A stretch of DNA of 64,000 nt from Rhynchopus sp. YZ270_cl-10 (GCA_964035575.1 OZ037843.1:1178001-1242000); one strand, 5' to 3'. Positions 30,773-42,582 are shown, numbered from the stretch's first letter. Numbers and translations: made by a program. Notes: generated by a model from the letters alone, not told the origin.

Positions 30773-32014
30773 GGGAAATAAAGTATACGAAGGATTTGGC
30801 ACTTTTAGCGGGATTTTATTTAATGATAATTTCACGCTAAATTTTGGTACATGTAGGTAGTAGGGCTGGAGGGACCGTCCAGCCTTTTTTAGCCTCCCTC
30901 CAGCCTCCTCAATCCCGCCAGCCCCTCAGCGGGCCTATCTAGGGGTCCGCGGGACCCGGTAGCGCTGGCGGGAGGGTAATGAGCAGGGTTGTTCCTTGTT
31001 CTCGGAAAAAACAGCAAAATTCTGGATTTATGTTCCCGTTTTTTTCCTTTTTTTGGGTGGGGTTTTTTGCCCTTTTTCGGGCTTTCCGAGCTCTACCCTC
31101 GCTGTAGTGGGGTCATTTCGAGAAAATGGACAAGTTCTTGATTGATACAAATTTTGGCTACGACAACTAGTGCGTTGCTCACAATGCTAAATGAGTGTCA
31201 GAACTGTGATTCTGGGCCCACTTTAACCGCCCCTCGAAATTCAAAAAGGGGTCCCAAACCCGGGCGCGCTACACGCGCGCGGAACTTTTTGCAGCTTTGG
31301 TCTAGTTGCATTTTGGCTGCAAAATGCAAGGGGATCCCCAAAGACGTTGGGAATATTATTTGGATGGGGCAGTGATTTTGTACCTGCACATACGCTCCCT
31401 CGTGGTAACCGTGTGCATGCCAATGAAGTGCTCTCTGGGGTTCGATAACCCGTGGAACCAGTGCTTCCGCCGATGAACGGTGAGGCGTTGCACTTCTCTT
31501 TTTGCGGAGCAAAAAATAATATAAATGGCGCCGCAGGCAAAAAATTTTGAGTACAGTGTAAAAATTTAGCTTCCAACGAACCCTTTTTTGCAGAGCAAAA
31601 AATGAAAAATGGCGCCGCAGGCAAAAAAAAAATTGGGGGTACAGCCCTGACGGTGCAGGATTTTGTTGTCAATTTTTTTTTCTTGCCCCCTGAAAACTCT
31701 TGCTTTTGAGAGTTTCGACCATTTCACCACACTGGTGGTGTGTCACCTACAGTGAAACCCACTAGAAACCACAAGAAAGCCCCCTAAGGAAAAAAAGGAA
31801 AAAAAAAAAGGAAAAAAAAACTAAAATCCAGAATTTCATGTTCTCGGTCCCACTTAGGAACTTCCCTGGTAATGAGAGCTTTTTTTTTTTTTTTTTCACG
31901 CTCTTTTTTTTTTTTTTCCCTGAGAGCTTCCTGTGAGGACACATACTCGTTAGTTATTGCACAATAAATAAGTCACGCTAAAAGTGCCAAATCCTTTCGT
32001 ATACTTTATTTCCC
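30773..32014. repeat. Inverted repeat inside the hAT-like element
   Basis: GGGAAATAAAGTATACGAAG at 30773-30810 is inverted at 31976-32014 over about 38 bases with little change. It may be the ends of an older nested element. Confidence 0.6.
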
Positions 32015-32030
32015 GTGAAATAAAATTACG

Positions 32031-32196
32031 TATTCACCTCCTTTTAGCGGATTATTTTGCGATACTTCACTTATTTTTTTCCCAGGCTCGTGCACTCAAT
32101 TTGCCTCGCTTCGCTCGGCAAATTAAGTAGCCCTCGCCTGGGAAAAAAATGCGTGAAGTTATCGCAAAATAAAACCCCGCTAAAAGGAGGTGAATA
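32031..32196. repeat. Foldback inside the hAT-like element
   Basis: TATTCACCTCCTTTTAGCGG and its complement enclose a hairpin of about 165 bases. The arms also pair through TTTTGCGAT and CCCAGGC stretches. Confidence 0.65.
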
Positions 32197-32308
32197 AATA
32201 GTTATTTTTTTTCCTGCAGGTGAGATTTCTCACCTCACTTTTTTTTTTTTTCTTTTTTTGTGAGATTTCTCACCCCAAAATCTCACCGTGGGAAACACTG
32301 TACTTTAG

Positions 32309-33228
32309 CTTTATATACTCGCATGCCAAAAAAGTGTTCACAGCGAGCGTATTTCGTGGGGTAGTGTACCACCAAAACGAAAGTGATCAGCGCTCTTTTT
32401 AAGATTATTTTTTCATTTTTTTTTTTGAGATGAATGCTTGATGGAACTCCATCAACTAAACCTTGAGGCTAATCAGGCTGAGTCCCGCAGAAAGTTTCAG
32501 ATTTCCAAGGTCTGCCATGTCTGCCAGACTCTACCAGACTTTCCTCTCTGGAAAATCCATTTTTTTTTCTGTGTCCTGTTGCAACACAACCATTCGTTAT
32601 CGGTTACGCTTTTTTCTCTTCTTTTGTGAGCTTTCTAGAGGTACGGTTGTGGAGCAGGGGGGGCTGTAATGTGGGGGCTGTACAAAGCCTGCAAAGCACT
32701 GGTCAATGACCAGCACAAAAAACCGACAGTACCTACTGGTCACCCGTACTTACTAAGCTTTTGTGTTCTCCGGCACACAGAGCTTAGCGAGTAGTGGTCA
32801 TGCCCAGTACTTTTTCTCGGGTTGACCTGTCAAAAAAACTGACCGGTCAAAGTACTAGTCATGGCTACGACCAGTCCACGTGCCCCTCTCCTTGCTTCAC
32901 GTGTCCGAATGAAGCTCTCTCCCATTCTCGCTTCCCCCTTTCGCCACCATAAATATTCTAAGAAAATTCAGCCAGAAAAAAAAAATCTTCTGGGTTCGGA
33001 TGTGGGTCTGTCCAAGTGCGTTCCCAAGAAGGGGTAAACTTTTAATGGCTGCAATTTTTTACATTGTTTCGGGTTTATGTTTTTTTTTATGTTTTTTTTG
33101 TGTTGCCAGAAGAAAAAAAAAATACGTGGAGATCACAGGAAAAATACACGTTTATCAAAATTTTCAAAAAAAAGAAAATACATCAGTCGCTTTTTGAAGT
33201 GGCTAAGCAAGGTATAGGTTTTGTTTTA
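32309..33228. other. Non-coding DNA between two transposons
   Basis: Short frames only, with poly-T runs and a stretch rich in CTGGTCA-like words (32700-32880). No gene seen. Confidence 0.5.
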
Positions 33229-33536
33229 GGGTGAAAGTCAAATGTATACACATATACACAGGGTTATAGTCAGATCTATACACTCATTGTATATACAATT
33301 GTCAATTGTACATACAATTGTATAGAAATTGTATAGATCTGACTATTTGATGTACAATCCCAACTTTTTTTATAGTCAGATCTATACAATTTATGTACAA
33401 TCCCAGTACACAGGATTTGGCCAGGTTTCTGGCTATTGCCTCCCACCTACCCACCTACCCACACACACCCACCCCTACAGGACTATACACAAAAAAATGG
33501 AAATTGGGTTTCGCACACCCGATTTTTCTCAGAAGT

Positions 33537-34647
33537 CAGTCACTGCTATTGCCATTTAACCCAGGGAGCATAGCTAGTGCAAGAAATTTGACTTTGGAAA
33601 CCTTCCGGAAAGTCTGTCCTCTGCTTGCGGAGGACTAGACACAAGAAAATATTGCGTTCCCCCAGAAAACCAGCGCACATCTCACACTCCTTGTGGGTGG
33701 TCTTGTTGCCTTTTCGTCACAGTAATTTTGGCCCAGGCATGCTCTCGAAGCATGACAATTTAGTGTGTATGGGGCAGGGTGTTGTTTTGTTCTGAATTCT
33801 CTTTGTTATAACATCTAAGTCAATTGCGGGTGGTGGTTTGTGTAGCGTGAGGCACTCTTTTTAACAAACTTCCTGCGGCTGCTAAAGCGTTATTTCTTCG
33901 GATTTAACAACGTACAGCGTAACATAGTGGATTCGCCTGGTCGACACAACCTTTGACAGATACGGGATAACCAACCCCCTTCGACCCCTTGTGGGTTCAC
34001 TGAACAAGCCCTCGTGGTAGTTAAACGCGATTGACATTTACATTCCTAGAGATGAAAGAACAAGACAACACTTCTGTACCCGCGCATCAAAATTGTGGAA
34101 AACTTTGCACCCCAAACACCCTCAACAACGCCCGCCAAAAGGCGCCCCTTGTTGCTGGGAGTTGTTCTCATGTTTGATACCTGCACAGCGGGCATTCCTC
34201 TGAGTCCAACGCATGTTTGGCCTGTCTGCGGCGTTGTACTTCAGGTGCACGAAGACAGGGTCTGGTGGTAAATTTTGCGTAGTGTCGCATTCCCTCATGT
34301 GTGGGTCACTCACACTTGCGGTCATGTGCACTGCGTGGGTTTGGGAATTTGGGTACCTGGGTACAGGATATTTGTTGTGAAAGACATCTTCCACCATGCA
34401 TTGAGGAGGGTAAGACAGTGCTCGCATTTTACTTGAAATCATTACAACATTTAACTTCTCCACGGGGGTCTTGGGCCGTTCATTCGGTTATACCTTGACT
34501 AGCGGCAGAGGCCTTTTAGGACTCTATAACTCCGATATTCCCGAACGGAGGCACACTTTGTGTGTTACTACGACCTGGCAATTTCCAGCAGTAGGTTAAG
34601 TAATGTTTTCTTGTAAATTGTTGGATCATTATCTCCTCAGTGCATGC
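33537..34647 (-). repeat. Long dispersed repeat, copy 3
   Basis: Reverse complement of 17867-18936, here as the interior of the Mutator-like element. The match extends to about 34760 when compared with 19945-20300. Confidence 0.75.
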
Positions 34648-34768
34648 ATGCCCCACGCGACGGACACTTTTGTGTTTGTCAAGTGGACTGTCTGGTCACT
34701 TCTCAGTGACTGGCGGGTTGGCTGTGGTTGCTCTTTCACGACTTTTATCCTTGTATCCAGTGTACCGT

Positions 34769-34840
34769 GTACCTGGGTACCTGGGTACCTGGGTACCTGG
34801 GTACCTGGGTACCTGGGTACCTGGGTACCTGGGTACCTGG
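34769..34840. repeat. (GTACCTGG)9 microsatellite
   Basis: Nine perfect 8-base units, followed by GTATGG. It lies inside the Mutator-like element. Confidence 0.95.
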
Positions 34841-35619
34841 GTATGGCGTGTACAATCTCCCTCGAGTGTACAATCCAAAAATTGTATAGATCTGACTTTT
34901 GTATAGTCAAATCTATACAATTTGTGTACGACCTAGTGTATACTAGGATTGTACATAAATTGTATAGATCTGACTATAAAAAAAGTTGGGATTGTACATC
35001 AAATAGTCAGATCTATACAATTTCTATACAATTGTATGTACAATTGACAATTGTATATACAATGAGTGTATAGATCTGACTATAACCCTGTGTATATGTG
35101 TATACATTTGACTTTCACCCTTTGTTTTATTACTTTGTTGTGCGAATTTGTTTCATTTTTTTTTTATACTGGTGTGGCGGATTTTGCGGTTTAGGCTGTC
35201 CTAAGAAGGGCCTAACAAAAGGGTCTAAATTTGGGGAGAGTTTTGTCCGAAAATGGGCCCACCTATTAGTAACCGAACCAAAATTTAAGTCAAAAAAATT
35301 GTCCATTTTTCGAGATAGACCCCACCACTGCATGGGACAAAAGTGCAAATCAAACTAAAAAGTTGGGGGAAAAAAACACTTAAAAACACATGGCCTAAGA
35401 ATGGCCCAAAAGAGTCCAAACCGTTGGGTCCGCCACACCAAATTTGTATGTATTTTTTTCTGTCTGTGCCCCTTGAGAAGCATCGCCCAGTAGTTGCTAC
35501 TGTGTGTTCTCATGTATACCACCATCGGCGCACATTAATCCAACTGGATTTCTGATGTTATTCTCGAAAAAAACGAAATGTTTTTTAACGTGTCCCCCCA
35601 AACCCCCCCCTTAGACATA

Positions 35620-35805
35620 CAGTGCGGACGAGTCGTGCCGAGTGAGACGAGTGGCGATACTCGTCGTGACGAGTTGAGATGAGTACGTTTTGTAGGCACT
35701 TGCCGAAGAGACGGCTACAGACGAGTGAAAAAAAAAAAAAAAGACGAGTTTTCGGGCTGAGACCCAAAAAAACGAGTTAGGCGAGTAGACGACTCGTCCA
35801 CACTG
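35620..35805. mobile_element. Mariner-type miniature element rich in GACGAGT
   Basis: The inverted ends CAGTGCGGACGAGTCG and CGACTCGTCCACACTG enclose 186 bp, each abutting TA. GACGAGT/ACTCGTC words recur inside. The CAGTG end with a TA duplication fits Tc1/mariner; no 8-bp duplication is present. The preceding 35121-35619 holds one 'GACCCCACCAC' monomer (35298-35352). Confidence 0.6.
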
Positions 35806-35823
35806 TATGCTCAGAGTGTGGCC

Positions 35824-36798
35824 GTATTGTGATAAATTGCCCATAATATGTGATGTGGATTACAGGACAATAAACTTGGAGACCAAATAATAGCGGATTG
35901 TGAGGGGTTTCTTGTAATTTGGCGACTTTTCAACTTACCTTCCTTCACCCCCCTGTAAGGGTAACCGTAGGTGAAGTAAGGTATAGTATTGAAATCGATG
36001 TGGGGGGGGGGGGGGGAAGGGTCAATTTTACAAAACCAGATTTTGAGGAAAATTTTAGCTGAAAATGGGCCCCACGTATAAGCAACCGGGCTCATATTTC
36101 TCAAAATTTAAGTGGTCAAAAAATTGTCCAATTTTCGAGATTGACCCCACCACTGCACGGGCGGAGCCCAAAAATGCAAATAAGGACCCTTTTTAATTTG
36201 TTCTCTTGAAATGTATAATTTCATGTTTTCGCGAAAAAAATTACAACTGATCCCTACAAGGGTTGAAGGAAGGTGGTTGAAAACAACAGTAACAACAAGG
36301 ACAACTAATTGCTAAGAAAAAACGGGGTGTGCTGTGGAAAACTCCGCGCGATTTTCGAAAGCACCATAGCATCCTGGCGATTTGCTGGAGGTGCTGATGT
36401 GCCTGGTGTGATCGATGTGTTGTAGTCTGTGCATTCTGTGTTCCTTCCGCACTGCTCCAACGACGACGACAATGTGGGGAGCCTGTGGACAAAAACGAGC
36501 TGGACCACGCCGAGCCTGCCGAGCCGACGTCCAACAACGCTATCGAGCAGATGGTGCTGGACGAAGAGGACAGCCCCCCTTCTTGAACGTTTCAGATGCT
36601 GGCGTCCCAGTGGGTCTGGCAGCTTACGAAGAGCGTTGGCATACCTGCAGAAGAGCAGAATGCTGGGCGTGTTGTAGATTATTTCTACAGGATGGAGTTC
36701 CACATCACCCCGTTTTTTTTCCGATAGCAATTACTTGTTTTTTTTTGGTCGCCAATATGATCCTACTGTATGTTACTATGGGCGATTTATCACAATAC
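35824..36798. mobile_element. Inverted-repeat element interrupted by a second repeat
   Basis: GTATTGTGATAAATTGCCCA at the left is mirrored by TGGGCGATTTATCACAATAC at the right. Between them lies the unit 35920-36753, which exists separately at 42583-43406, so it looks inserted into the outer element. No target duplication could be defined. Confidence 0.45.
35920..36753 (+). repeat. 0.8-kb repeat unit, plus-oriented copy
   Basis: From GGCGACTTTTCAACTTACC to TTTTTGGTCGCC. It is nearly the reverse complement of 42583-43406 and includes a 'GACCCCACCAC' monomer (36123-36190). A possible fragment of a captured gene lies within (see the other copy). Confidence 0.7.
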
Positions 36799-38554
36799 AG
36801 CTATCACTACCTCACCTGCCCTTTACCATATCTTATACAACACGCTATACCCAAACCCACCCAAATACATCCACCACCACCCCCGTCTCTCCGTGGTGTA
36901 CCCTCTTCCGTAAAAGTATAGTGTAAATCACATCCGCAGGGGGTGTCTACACTCATACAAAAAAACTTTTGGACAAGTGGAGATTGCACAAAACTGTGGC
37001 AACGCAAACCGAGGCAACTACACTACTCCAAAAACAATTTTATCACAAAAAAAGAACAAATTGCAAATTCTCGGTGAGATGATTGTCGATACAACCACAA
37101 CAAAAAAAAAACTTCCTCCCCCCCCTTTTTTTTTTGAGTTTCAAGAGGAAGCGCCACAAGGTCCTTTCGGTGCAGTTAAATTGCATCCGGGCCCTGGTTG
37201 TCCTCCTGAAACTCTATGAAGGTCTGCCTGGGGTGAAAGGTGCTGGGAATGCTACCCTGGGACGGCTTTCCCCACATCATGGAAGGGCACCTTTGCCAGG
37301 AGTGTGAAAAAAATCGCAGTGGGAGTGGTTAGGTGTCGCCGTAATGGAAAAAATCCCACCTCCAGAGAGAGATACGGTACCAGAGGATCTCAGTGCATTG
37401 ACTTAAATGGTTGTCTACACTTTGAATAGAAGGCCAGCCCTCAGGGTTGTCACATTAGTCACCACCTATGATATACCGTCTGACAAAAGTAAAATAATAA
37501 AGAAAAAAGCTTTTTGTGCCCCTGTTTCCCAATGTCTTAGTGTTATTTTGTCTTATTTTTTTTTATTTTTTTTTTTGAAAAAAAAAAAAAATCTTTTCGC
37601 GTGCTTTTCTTTAAGTGCCGTGTGCTCTGTGTCTTGATACACAGAAAGTGCTGTGCGAAGAGGAACATAAAGTAGTGCAAGTACTGCAGGCCGCTTGGGG
37701 GAAGAAGAAAAACGTGTCCAGCAAAAGGTGCTTGGGTGTCGCACAAAAAAAGCACAAGAAACAAGAAAGAGGGGGAGAAAAAAAATAATAATATCCAAGT
37801 TGTGCACGCACAAGGTGCGCAAACTATGCTTTTTTCCGCCCCCTCTCCCTCTCCCTCATTTTATCAAAAGTAATCCCCCAACCCCCAACCCCCCCAAACC
37901 TCAACAAAAAAAAAGGCAAAAAAAAAAAAAATCCATCCGAGAGTAAACAGACCCCAAAAAAAAAAAGTACACAATTTTTTGTGCCAAAAAAAAAAAATAG
38001 TGAACACTCCCCCCCTTTTTCTTCTTTCCCTTTTGTCCCCATCACCATCCTATGTCCGCCACCCCCCCTTCCGTCTTTTCTTTTTTGTTTTCGTTTCTTT
38101 CAACGAAGACAAGCAAATAAACAAACAAATAACAAAGGACATTTGACAGTGGCTGAGAAAGAGGATAAGTCGTAATCTCATACAAAGTAACGCGCCCTTC
38201 CTCTCCAACTCCACGTCTACAAAACTATCAAGCAAAAATTAAACAGAGCACAAAGCACGTTCAAAACATACAAAAAACATTTTCAAACACCCCCCCTTCC
38301 GTCACCCCTTCCTTCTCTCCTCTGACTTCCACGTCTACAACGCTCATCAAAAGCAAAACACAACCCACTTTCAAAAACAAAAACGTTTTTAAACCCCTCC
38401 CTCCAATCACCACACTTTCCTTTACCCACCCACACACCCTCTCACAGAAAAAACCGAGGGTGTTTGTTTTCATTTTACCAAGAGACCCACTCTGGGGTGC
38501 CTTAGTTTATTATTTTATTTTTACTTTTTTTAGAACTCCGAGGCACTCTCAAGG
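36799..38554. other. Non-coding, homopolymer-rich DNA
   Basis: Poly-A, poly-T and poly-C runs dominate. The segment 38190-38400 repeats a block (CCACGTCTACAA with ACTTTCAAAA) twice, and the block recurs in kinesin intron 5. A GGGTGTCTACACT motif near 36945 recurs at 44136, 44306 and about 63400. Confidence 0.6.
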
Positions 38555-39640
38555 ATGACGTACCCCGCCACTTCCCTGCTGCTTCTCGCACTCTGCACAC
38601 AACTCCCCCTGGTAGGCTGCGACGACACCGACCCCACCACCACCACAACCACATGCCCTTCCAGCTGCTCCGATGAAGACAAGATTGCGATTTGCCGGAC
38701 CCTTTCGTTTGTACACGACTGCATCGAACTTGAAGACGAAGTTACAATCACATGCATCACACCTTGCCGCGAATACTCCAACCACATGCTCTCCAACACA
38801 ACCCTTTGCACCGTCACATCCACCTGCGGGGTCATGGGGGAGGCATGGAACGGGGTGTACCTCTTTGTGGCGAACCTCACGCTCTGGTACCCTTCTCTCG
38901 GCGAAAGCACGCGCATCGCGGTGGCAGCTGTGTTCGCTATGTACGCCTTCTACTTTGCAACGTTAGCTCCGGTATACCTTTTCATGACCTTCGCCTTGGG
39001 TGGGCCGCTGTTAGGCGCGCCAATAGGGTTTGCACTGTCGCTTTCCTCTGGGCTGTATGAATATGAAGACACCCCAGGGCGCTCAACCATGGCAGTGGTA
39101 TTGAGTACGTCGGTCGCAACGACGGCATTGCTTTTGGTGTCACGGAGGGCGTCAGCTGCAGTGCTGTCTGGCTGTGTCGTTGCCGCATTTACAGCAGCGG
39201 TTGTTGCCACGATGTTCCAGACTTCGCATGTACACAGTACACATGGGGTGCGTGAGGTGCTGCTCGCGGTTTTGCCTAGTTGTGGGTTTTGTGTGGGGTG
39301 CTGGCTGTCGTCGGTTCGTCCGTTGTATATGTGTGTGTTAAGCTGTTCTGCTGTGGCCGGGTTGTTGACGACACAATGTGTTGCGAATCTTTGGGATGAA
39401 TCTACCTTCATTCCCTGCAATCCGGAGCACCCCGGGCGTTGTGTTGCGGCATGGGTGGTGCTTCTCGGGGTCTGGGGGACCAGCGTCGCGTTCACGCTGC
39501 TGGTCACTGCGCGGTGCTTCCAGTGGGACTCCTTCCTGACAAAGGCGGAAAGGAGGTTGCAAAGGCTGTCGATGGACAGGGGGAGTGGAGAAATAACACG
39601 GCTTGTCATTCAAGAGGGGGAGGAGGAGGAGGAGGAGTGA
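38555..39640 (+). CDS. Membrane protein with a Cys-rich ectodomain and about seven membrane segments
   Basis: 361 residues. The signal peptide is about 1-22 (LLLLALCTQLPLVGC). A Thr-rich, Cys-containing ectodomain follows (to about residue 115, with eight Cys and NTT and NLT sequons). About seven membrane segments lie between 120 and 320, including YLFMTFALGGPLLGAPIGFA with closely spaced glycines. The cytoplasmic tail ends in a run of eight Glu. The ectodomain-plus-seven-segment layout and Gly/Pro-rich second segment recall TMEM198/TM7SF3-like (DUF4203) proteins, but this is weak. The first ATG suits the signal peptide. It is the only gene in a 15-kb transposon-rich stretch. Confidence 0.75.
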   Translation: MTYPATSLLLLALCTQLPLVGCDDTDPTTTTTTCPSSCSDEDKIAICRTLSFVHDCIELEDEVTITCITPCREYSNHMLSNTTLCTVTSTCGVMGEAWNGVYLFVANLTLWYPSLGESTRIAVAAVFAMYAFYFATLAPVYLFMTFALGGPLLGAPIGFALSLSSGLYEYEDTPGRSTMAVVLSTSVATTALLLVSRRASAAVLSGCVVAAFTAAVVATMFQTSHVHSTHGVREVLLAVLPSCGFCVGCWLSSVRPLYMCVLSCSAVAGLLTTQCVANLWDESTFIPCNPEHPGRCVAAWVVLLGVWGTSVAFTLLVTARCFQWDSFLTKAERRLQRLSMDRGSGEITRLVIQEGEEEEEE

Positions 39641-40409
39641 GGTGTCAGTTGGATGTCAAAAGCGTGGGGGTAGGAAGACTTTTGATGGGGCGCAAATGGT
39701 GGTGGTCAACAAAGCAGACGTAATATGATGAATACACCGTGATGCCTCGTCTGCAACGTCTGCAGTGAGGGGGAACCCCACTGCAGTCCTCCCCCAAGCT
39801 CCTGCACTTTGACTCTTGACCCTGGATGCCTTGGTATTTCTTGCGCAGAAATATGGCCCTTTTGTGAAGTGTGTGCTGTACAATAATAGTTTATGCGTGT
39901 ATTTTTTAAAAACCTCGAACTGGATGTGGGACTGCATGGTTGGGGGGGACGTTCTGTGATATGGAAAGTGATCGTGTTATTTGTGTGTTTTAACTGTGCA
40001 AAATGCACTGCCTTTCGAATCGTTCTCTCGCACGGTGCTCAAGTCTTATTAAGGCTTTGCATGCGCCCCTTCCCCTCTCCCGCCCTGCCCCTCCCGCCCC
40101 AGCAACTTTTCATTGAACCCTTACATTGAATGTATACTTATTGTTTCATTTGGCCACAGAGGCTTTTGGACGAACTTTTGGCAATAGTTGGTTCGGTCAT
40201 CTATGAACGGGGAGAGAGATTTTTTTTTTCAACTAGCTCTCAGGAAAGCTCTCACAGTGTTGCGTGTCTCACAGGGGGGTGGCGGCATACCTCGGAACGG
40301 GGTGCTCCATCCTATTTTTAACGTTTTTCAGCCTGTTGCGCGTCTCATGGACGATCATAGATGACCCGATAGTAGGAGGATGTGGGAGAGGCTCGTTGTT
40401 GTTGATATA

Positions 40410-40790
40410 TTTTCGCCCCATACACCGGTCATTGTACCAAGGTACTGTTTACGAGTGGGCTGTTGTATAAGTCAAAAATTTTTTTCTCAATGTCTCGTTT
40501 TCAGCATTGCTATGAGTGTACATGGCAAGCAGTTCATTTTTTTTTTAAAGCTTTTCTTTTGTACGAGCTGCGCAATACGTCTGGAAATGAAGCGGGAGTA
40601 GCACATATTAGAAGTAAACCACGAAAATGGATGTAGGACTGCACGGTTGGGTGTCCACCCCCGCGGTACAGCCGGTCATTGTACCAAGGTACACTGTTCA
40701 CGAGAGGGCTTTGCATTTCAACTCTACTTTCTTTTGTACGAGTATTCAATACGTATGGAAATGAAAGACGCGTACTTATGGTATTGGGTT
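40410..40790. repeat. Tandem pair of a dispersed repeat
   Basis: GGTCATTGTACCAAGGTAC, then ACGAG(A/T)GGGCT, then TTTTGTACGAG and CAATACGT(A/C)TGGAAATGAA occur at about 40428-40590 and again at 40674-40765. Parts recur near 2838, 11640 and 59320-59400. No coding content. The flanking 39641-40409 and 40791-40900 show nothing else. Confidence 0.6.
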
Positions 40791-40908
40791 CTTTTGTGTT
40801 ATTGTGTTTTTCGTGGTTATGTTTTTACACTTACAGTCAAGATAGTGATGCCAGGTAACTGGGACACTGTCATAAGACCAAAAAAAAAAAAAATCAGGAG
40901 ATTCTTGG

Positions 40909-41750
40909 CAGGGTATTTCCTAAATCCACTACCCGTCTCCCGATATTTTTTCAGAAAAAGTTCCGCGCTTTTTTTGCAAGGGGGGTTTTCAGGTGTTCCG
41001 CGGTTTTTTTGCAAGGGGAGAGTAGTCGTGGGAAGGAGCACAGGGTGAGGTAAAAATGTCCGAGGAAAAAATATTCCGAACCTCGGAGCCCCGATCTTGC
41101 AAAATAACGCAAAAAAGTCCGGAAAAAAAGTTCACAGGCCAAAAAAAAAATTCCGCCTGCGGCGGGCACATTTCCCCCTTTTTTTTATGTTAGGGTAGCT
41201 GTATTTAAAGTGCCTATTTTTTGGTATTTTCCCGAAAAAAGTATGTTCGCTGTTCTGGATCGCTCCAATCATTCAAATAAAGCAGTTTTCGGGAATTTTT
41301 ATTTTCACCGATGTTGGGTACCGTGCGCCTGCGGCGCTGCCTGTTCCTACCAGTTCCTACAGGCAAACACTTGGCCCCTTTACCTTACACTGACGGGTTT
41401 TGACCAAAACCAAGGACTTGTCCATTTCGGCAAATTGACCCCACCACAGAACGGGCGGATTCCGAAAATGCAAATGCCGGTGTTTTCGGGCATTTTCATG
41501 TTTTCAGGATCAGGGAGAGAAAATCTGGGTTGTGGGATTTACCTGGTCCCCTTTACCTTACACTCATTTTGACCAACACCAAGAACTTGGCCATTTCGGC
41601 AAAGTGACCCCACCACAAGCCGGGGATTGGCTCGGAAATGCACCATAACTCAGTTTTCTGCACAAAAAACCCTAACGTTGCTCAGCGCGCTTTTTTTGCA
41701 CCCGATTCCGGATTTTGAGATTTTGGGACCCCGATTTAGGAAATACCCTG
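40909..41750. mobile_element. hAT-like non-autonomous element, 0.84 kb
   Basis: The inverted ends CAGGGTATTTCCTAAATC are exact over 18 bases and are flanked by ATTCTTGG on both sides (40901-40908 and 41751-41758). The 8-bp duplication indicates hAT. The interior has no gene. It holds two tandem 'GACCCCACCAC' monomers and a block of about 185 bases (41318-41502) nearly identical to 56188-56372 inside another hAT-like element. Confidence 0.85.
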
Positions 41751-41877
41751 ATTCTTGGTGTGTCTGAATGGGGAGGGGTGCAAAAAGTGTGCAACAACGT
41801 GTGAATAACCCCCTCTTCAGCCACACCAAGGTGCTTTAAAAGAAAAGGTTTATTCACACAAAACCAGGCATATTGCT

Positions 41878-42045
41878 AAGTGCCGTTTCGCCGTTTTGCC
41901 TTTTTGGCCAAAATTACAATTTTTTTTTTTTTGAAAACGCCGTTTCGCCGTTCTGCCTTTCAAAAAAACGCCGTTTTCAAAATTGGCGAAGCGCCGTTTC
42001 CCCCGAGAAAACGGCGTTTTCAACGCGACAAAACGCCGTTTCCTG
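41878..42045. repeat. GCCGTTTCGCCGTT-rich repeat tract
   Basis: Repeated (A)CGCCGTTTC and its complement-like GAAACGGCG words over about 170 bases. No coding content. Between here and 42583 I see a GTGCGCCTGCGGCGC motif (about 42095) and no gene. Confidence 0.55.
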
Positions 42046-42582
42046 CCGTCATTTATTGAGAAAAAGGATATGGCAAAATCATAAAAGTAGCGTACCGTGC
42101 GCCTGCGGCGCAAGCTTGCACACCCTTCCCATGACATAGTTTGGCTGTAAAATAGTGCAATTTTAAGCGCGATTTTTGAAATGTTGCGTACCGTGGCTTC
42201 GCCAGGAACCTTTGGCTACCTGACTAACCTTTGGTTAATCTTTCCATAGCCACCATTTCTTTTATAAATTTACTAAGGTTACTGATAAGAAGGCGGACAC
42301 CCACTACGGATTGCGGATCACCAGTGGCTGAAAGCTACCAAGGCACAGAGGAGGGGAGGCTTTCCCGCAGAGAAGGGTTGGGGTGGTGTAGGTTGGCCGT
42401 GCATCACATAATGCCGAGAATATTTTTCGCTGAGTTTTCCGCACAGAAAAAATGACTGCCTCACACAAAACCACCTTTTTGGTGGAGGCTAGGGGGGCTA
42501 TATAATACCCTCTGTGGTTGGCAGGGAGGCGCGCGCGAAGCGCGCGACGACCGCTTTCAACGGGGGGAAAATTTTTTTTCGG

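Larger units (their letters stand above)
30195..32300. mobile_element. hAT-like non-autonomous element, 2.1 kb
   Basis: The ends CAGTGTTTCCCA and its exact complement are flanked on both sides by the same 8 bases, TACTTTAG (30187-30194 and 32301-32308). CAGTG-type termini with an 8-bp duplication are typical of hAT elements. No transposase frame was found. The interior contains GCCTGCGGCGCC/TTTTTGCGGAGCAAAA blocks in two clusters (about 30535-30680 and 31495-31640), a reversed 'GACCCCACCAC' monomer near 31101, and two further inverted repeats. Confidence 0.85.
33229..35120. mobile_element. Mutator-like non-autonomous element with ~175-bp terminal repeats
   Basis: The terminal inverted repeats are 33229-33403 and 34947-35120. 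They begin GGGTGAAAGTCAAATG and are identical over the roughly 130 bases I compared closely. Both ends are flanked by the same 9 bases, TTTGTTTTA (33220-33228 and 35121-35129). Long TIRs with a 9-bp duplication are the known signature of Mutator-like elements. The interior (33537-34760) is a reversed copy of the long dispersed repeat plus a (GTACCTGG)9 tract. No transposase. The near-identical ends suggest recent insertion. Confidence 0.85.

Noticed and set aside
31200-31512. Minus-strand frames inside the hAT-like element as a possible transposase
   Set aside because: No hAT catalytic or dimerisation motif is visible and the frames are short and interrupted by repeats.
34769-34840. CRISPR-like regular repeat
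   Set aside because: It is a gapless 8-base microsatellite with no spacers, in a eukaryotic genome.
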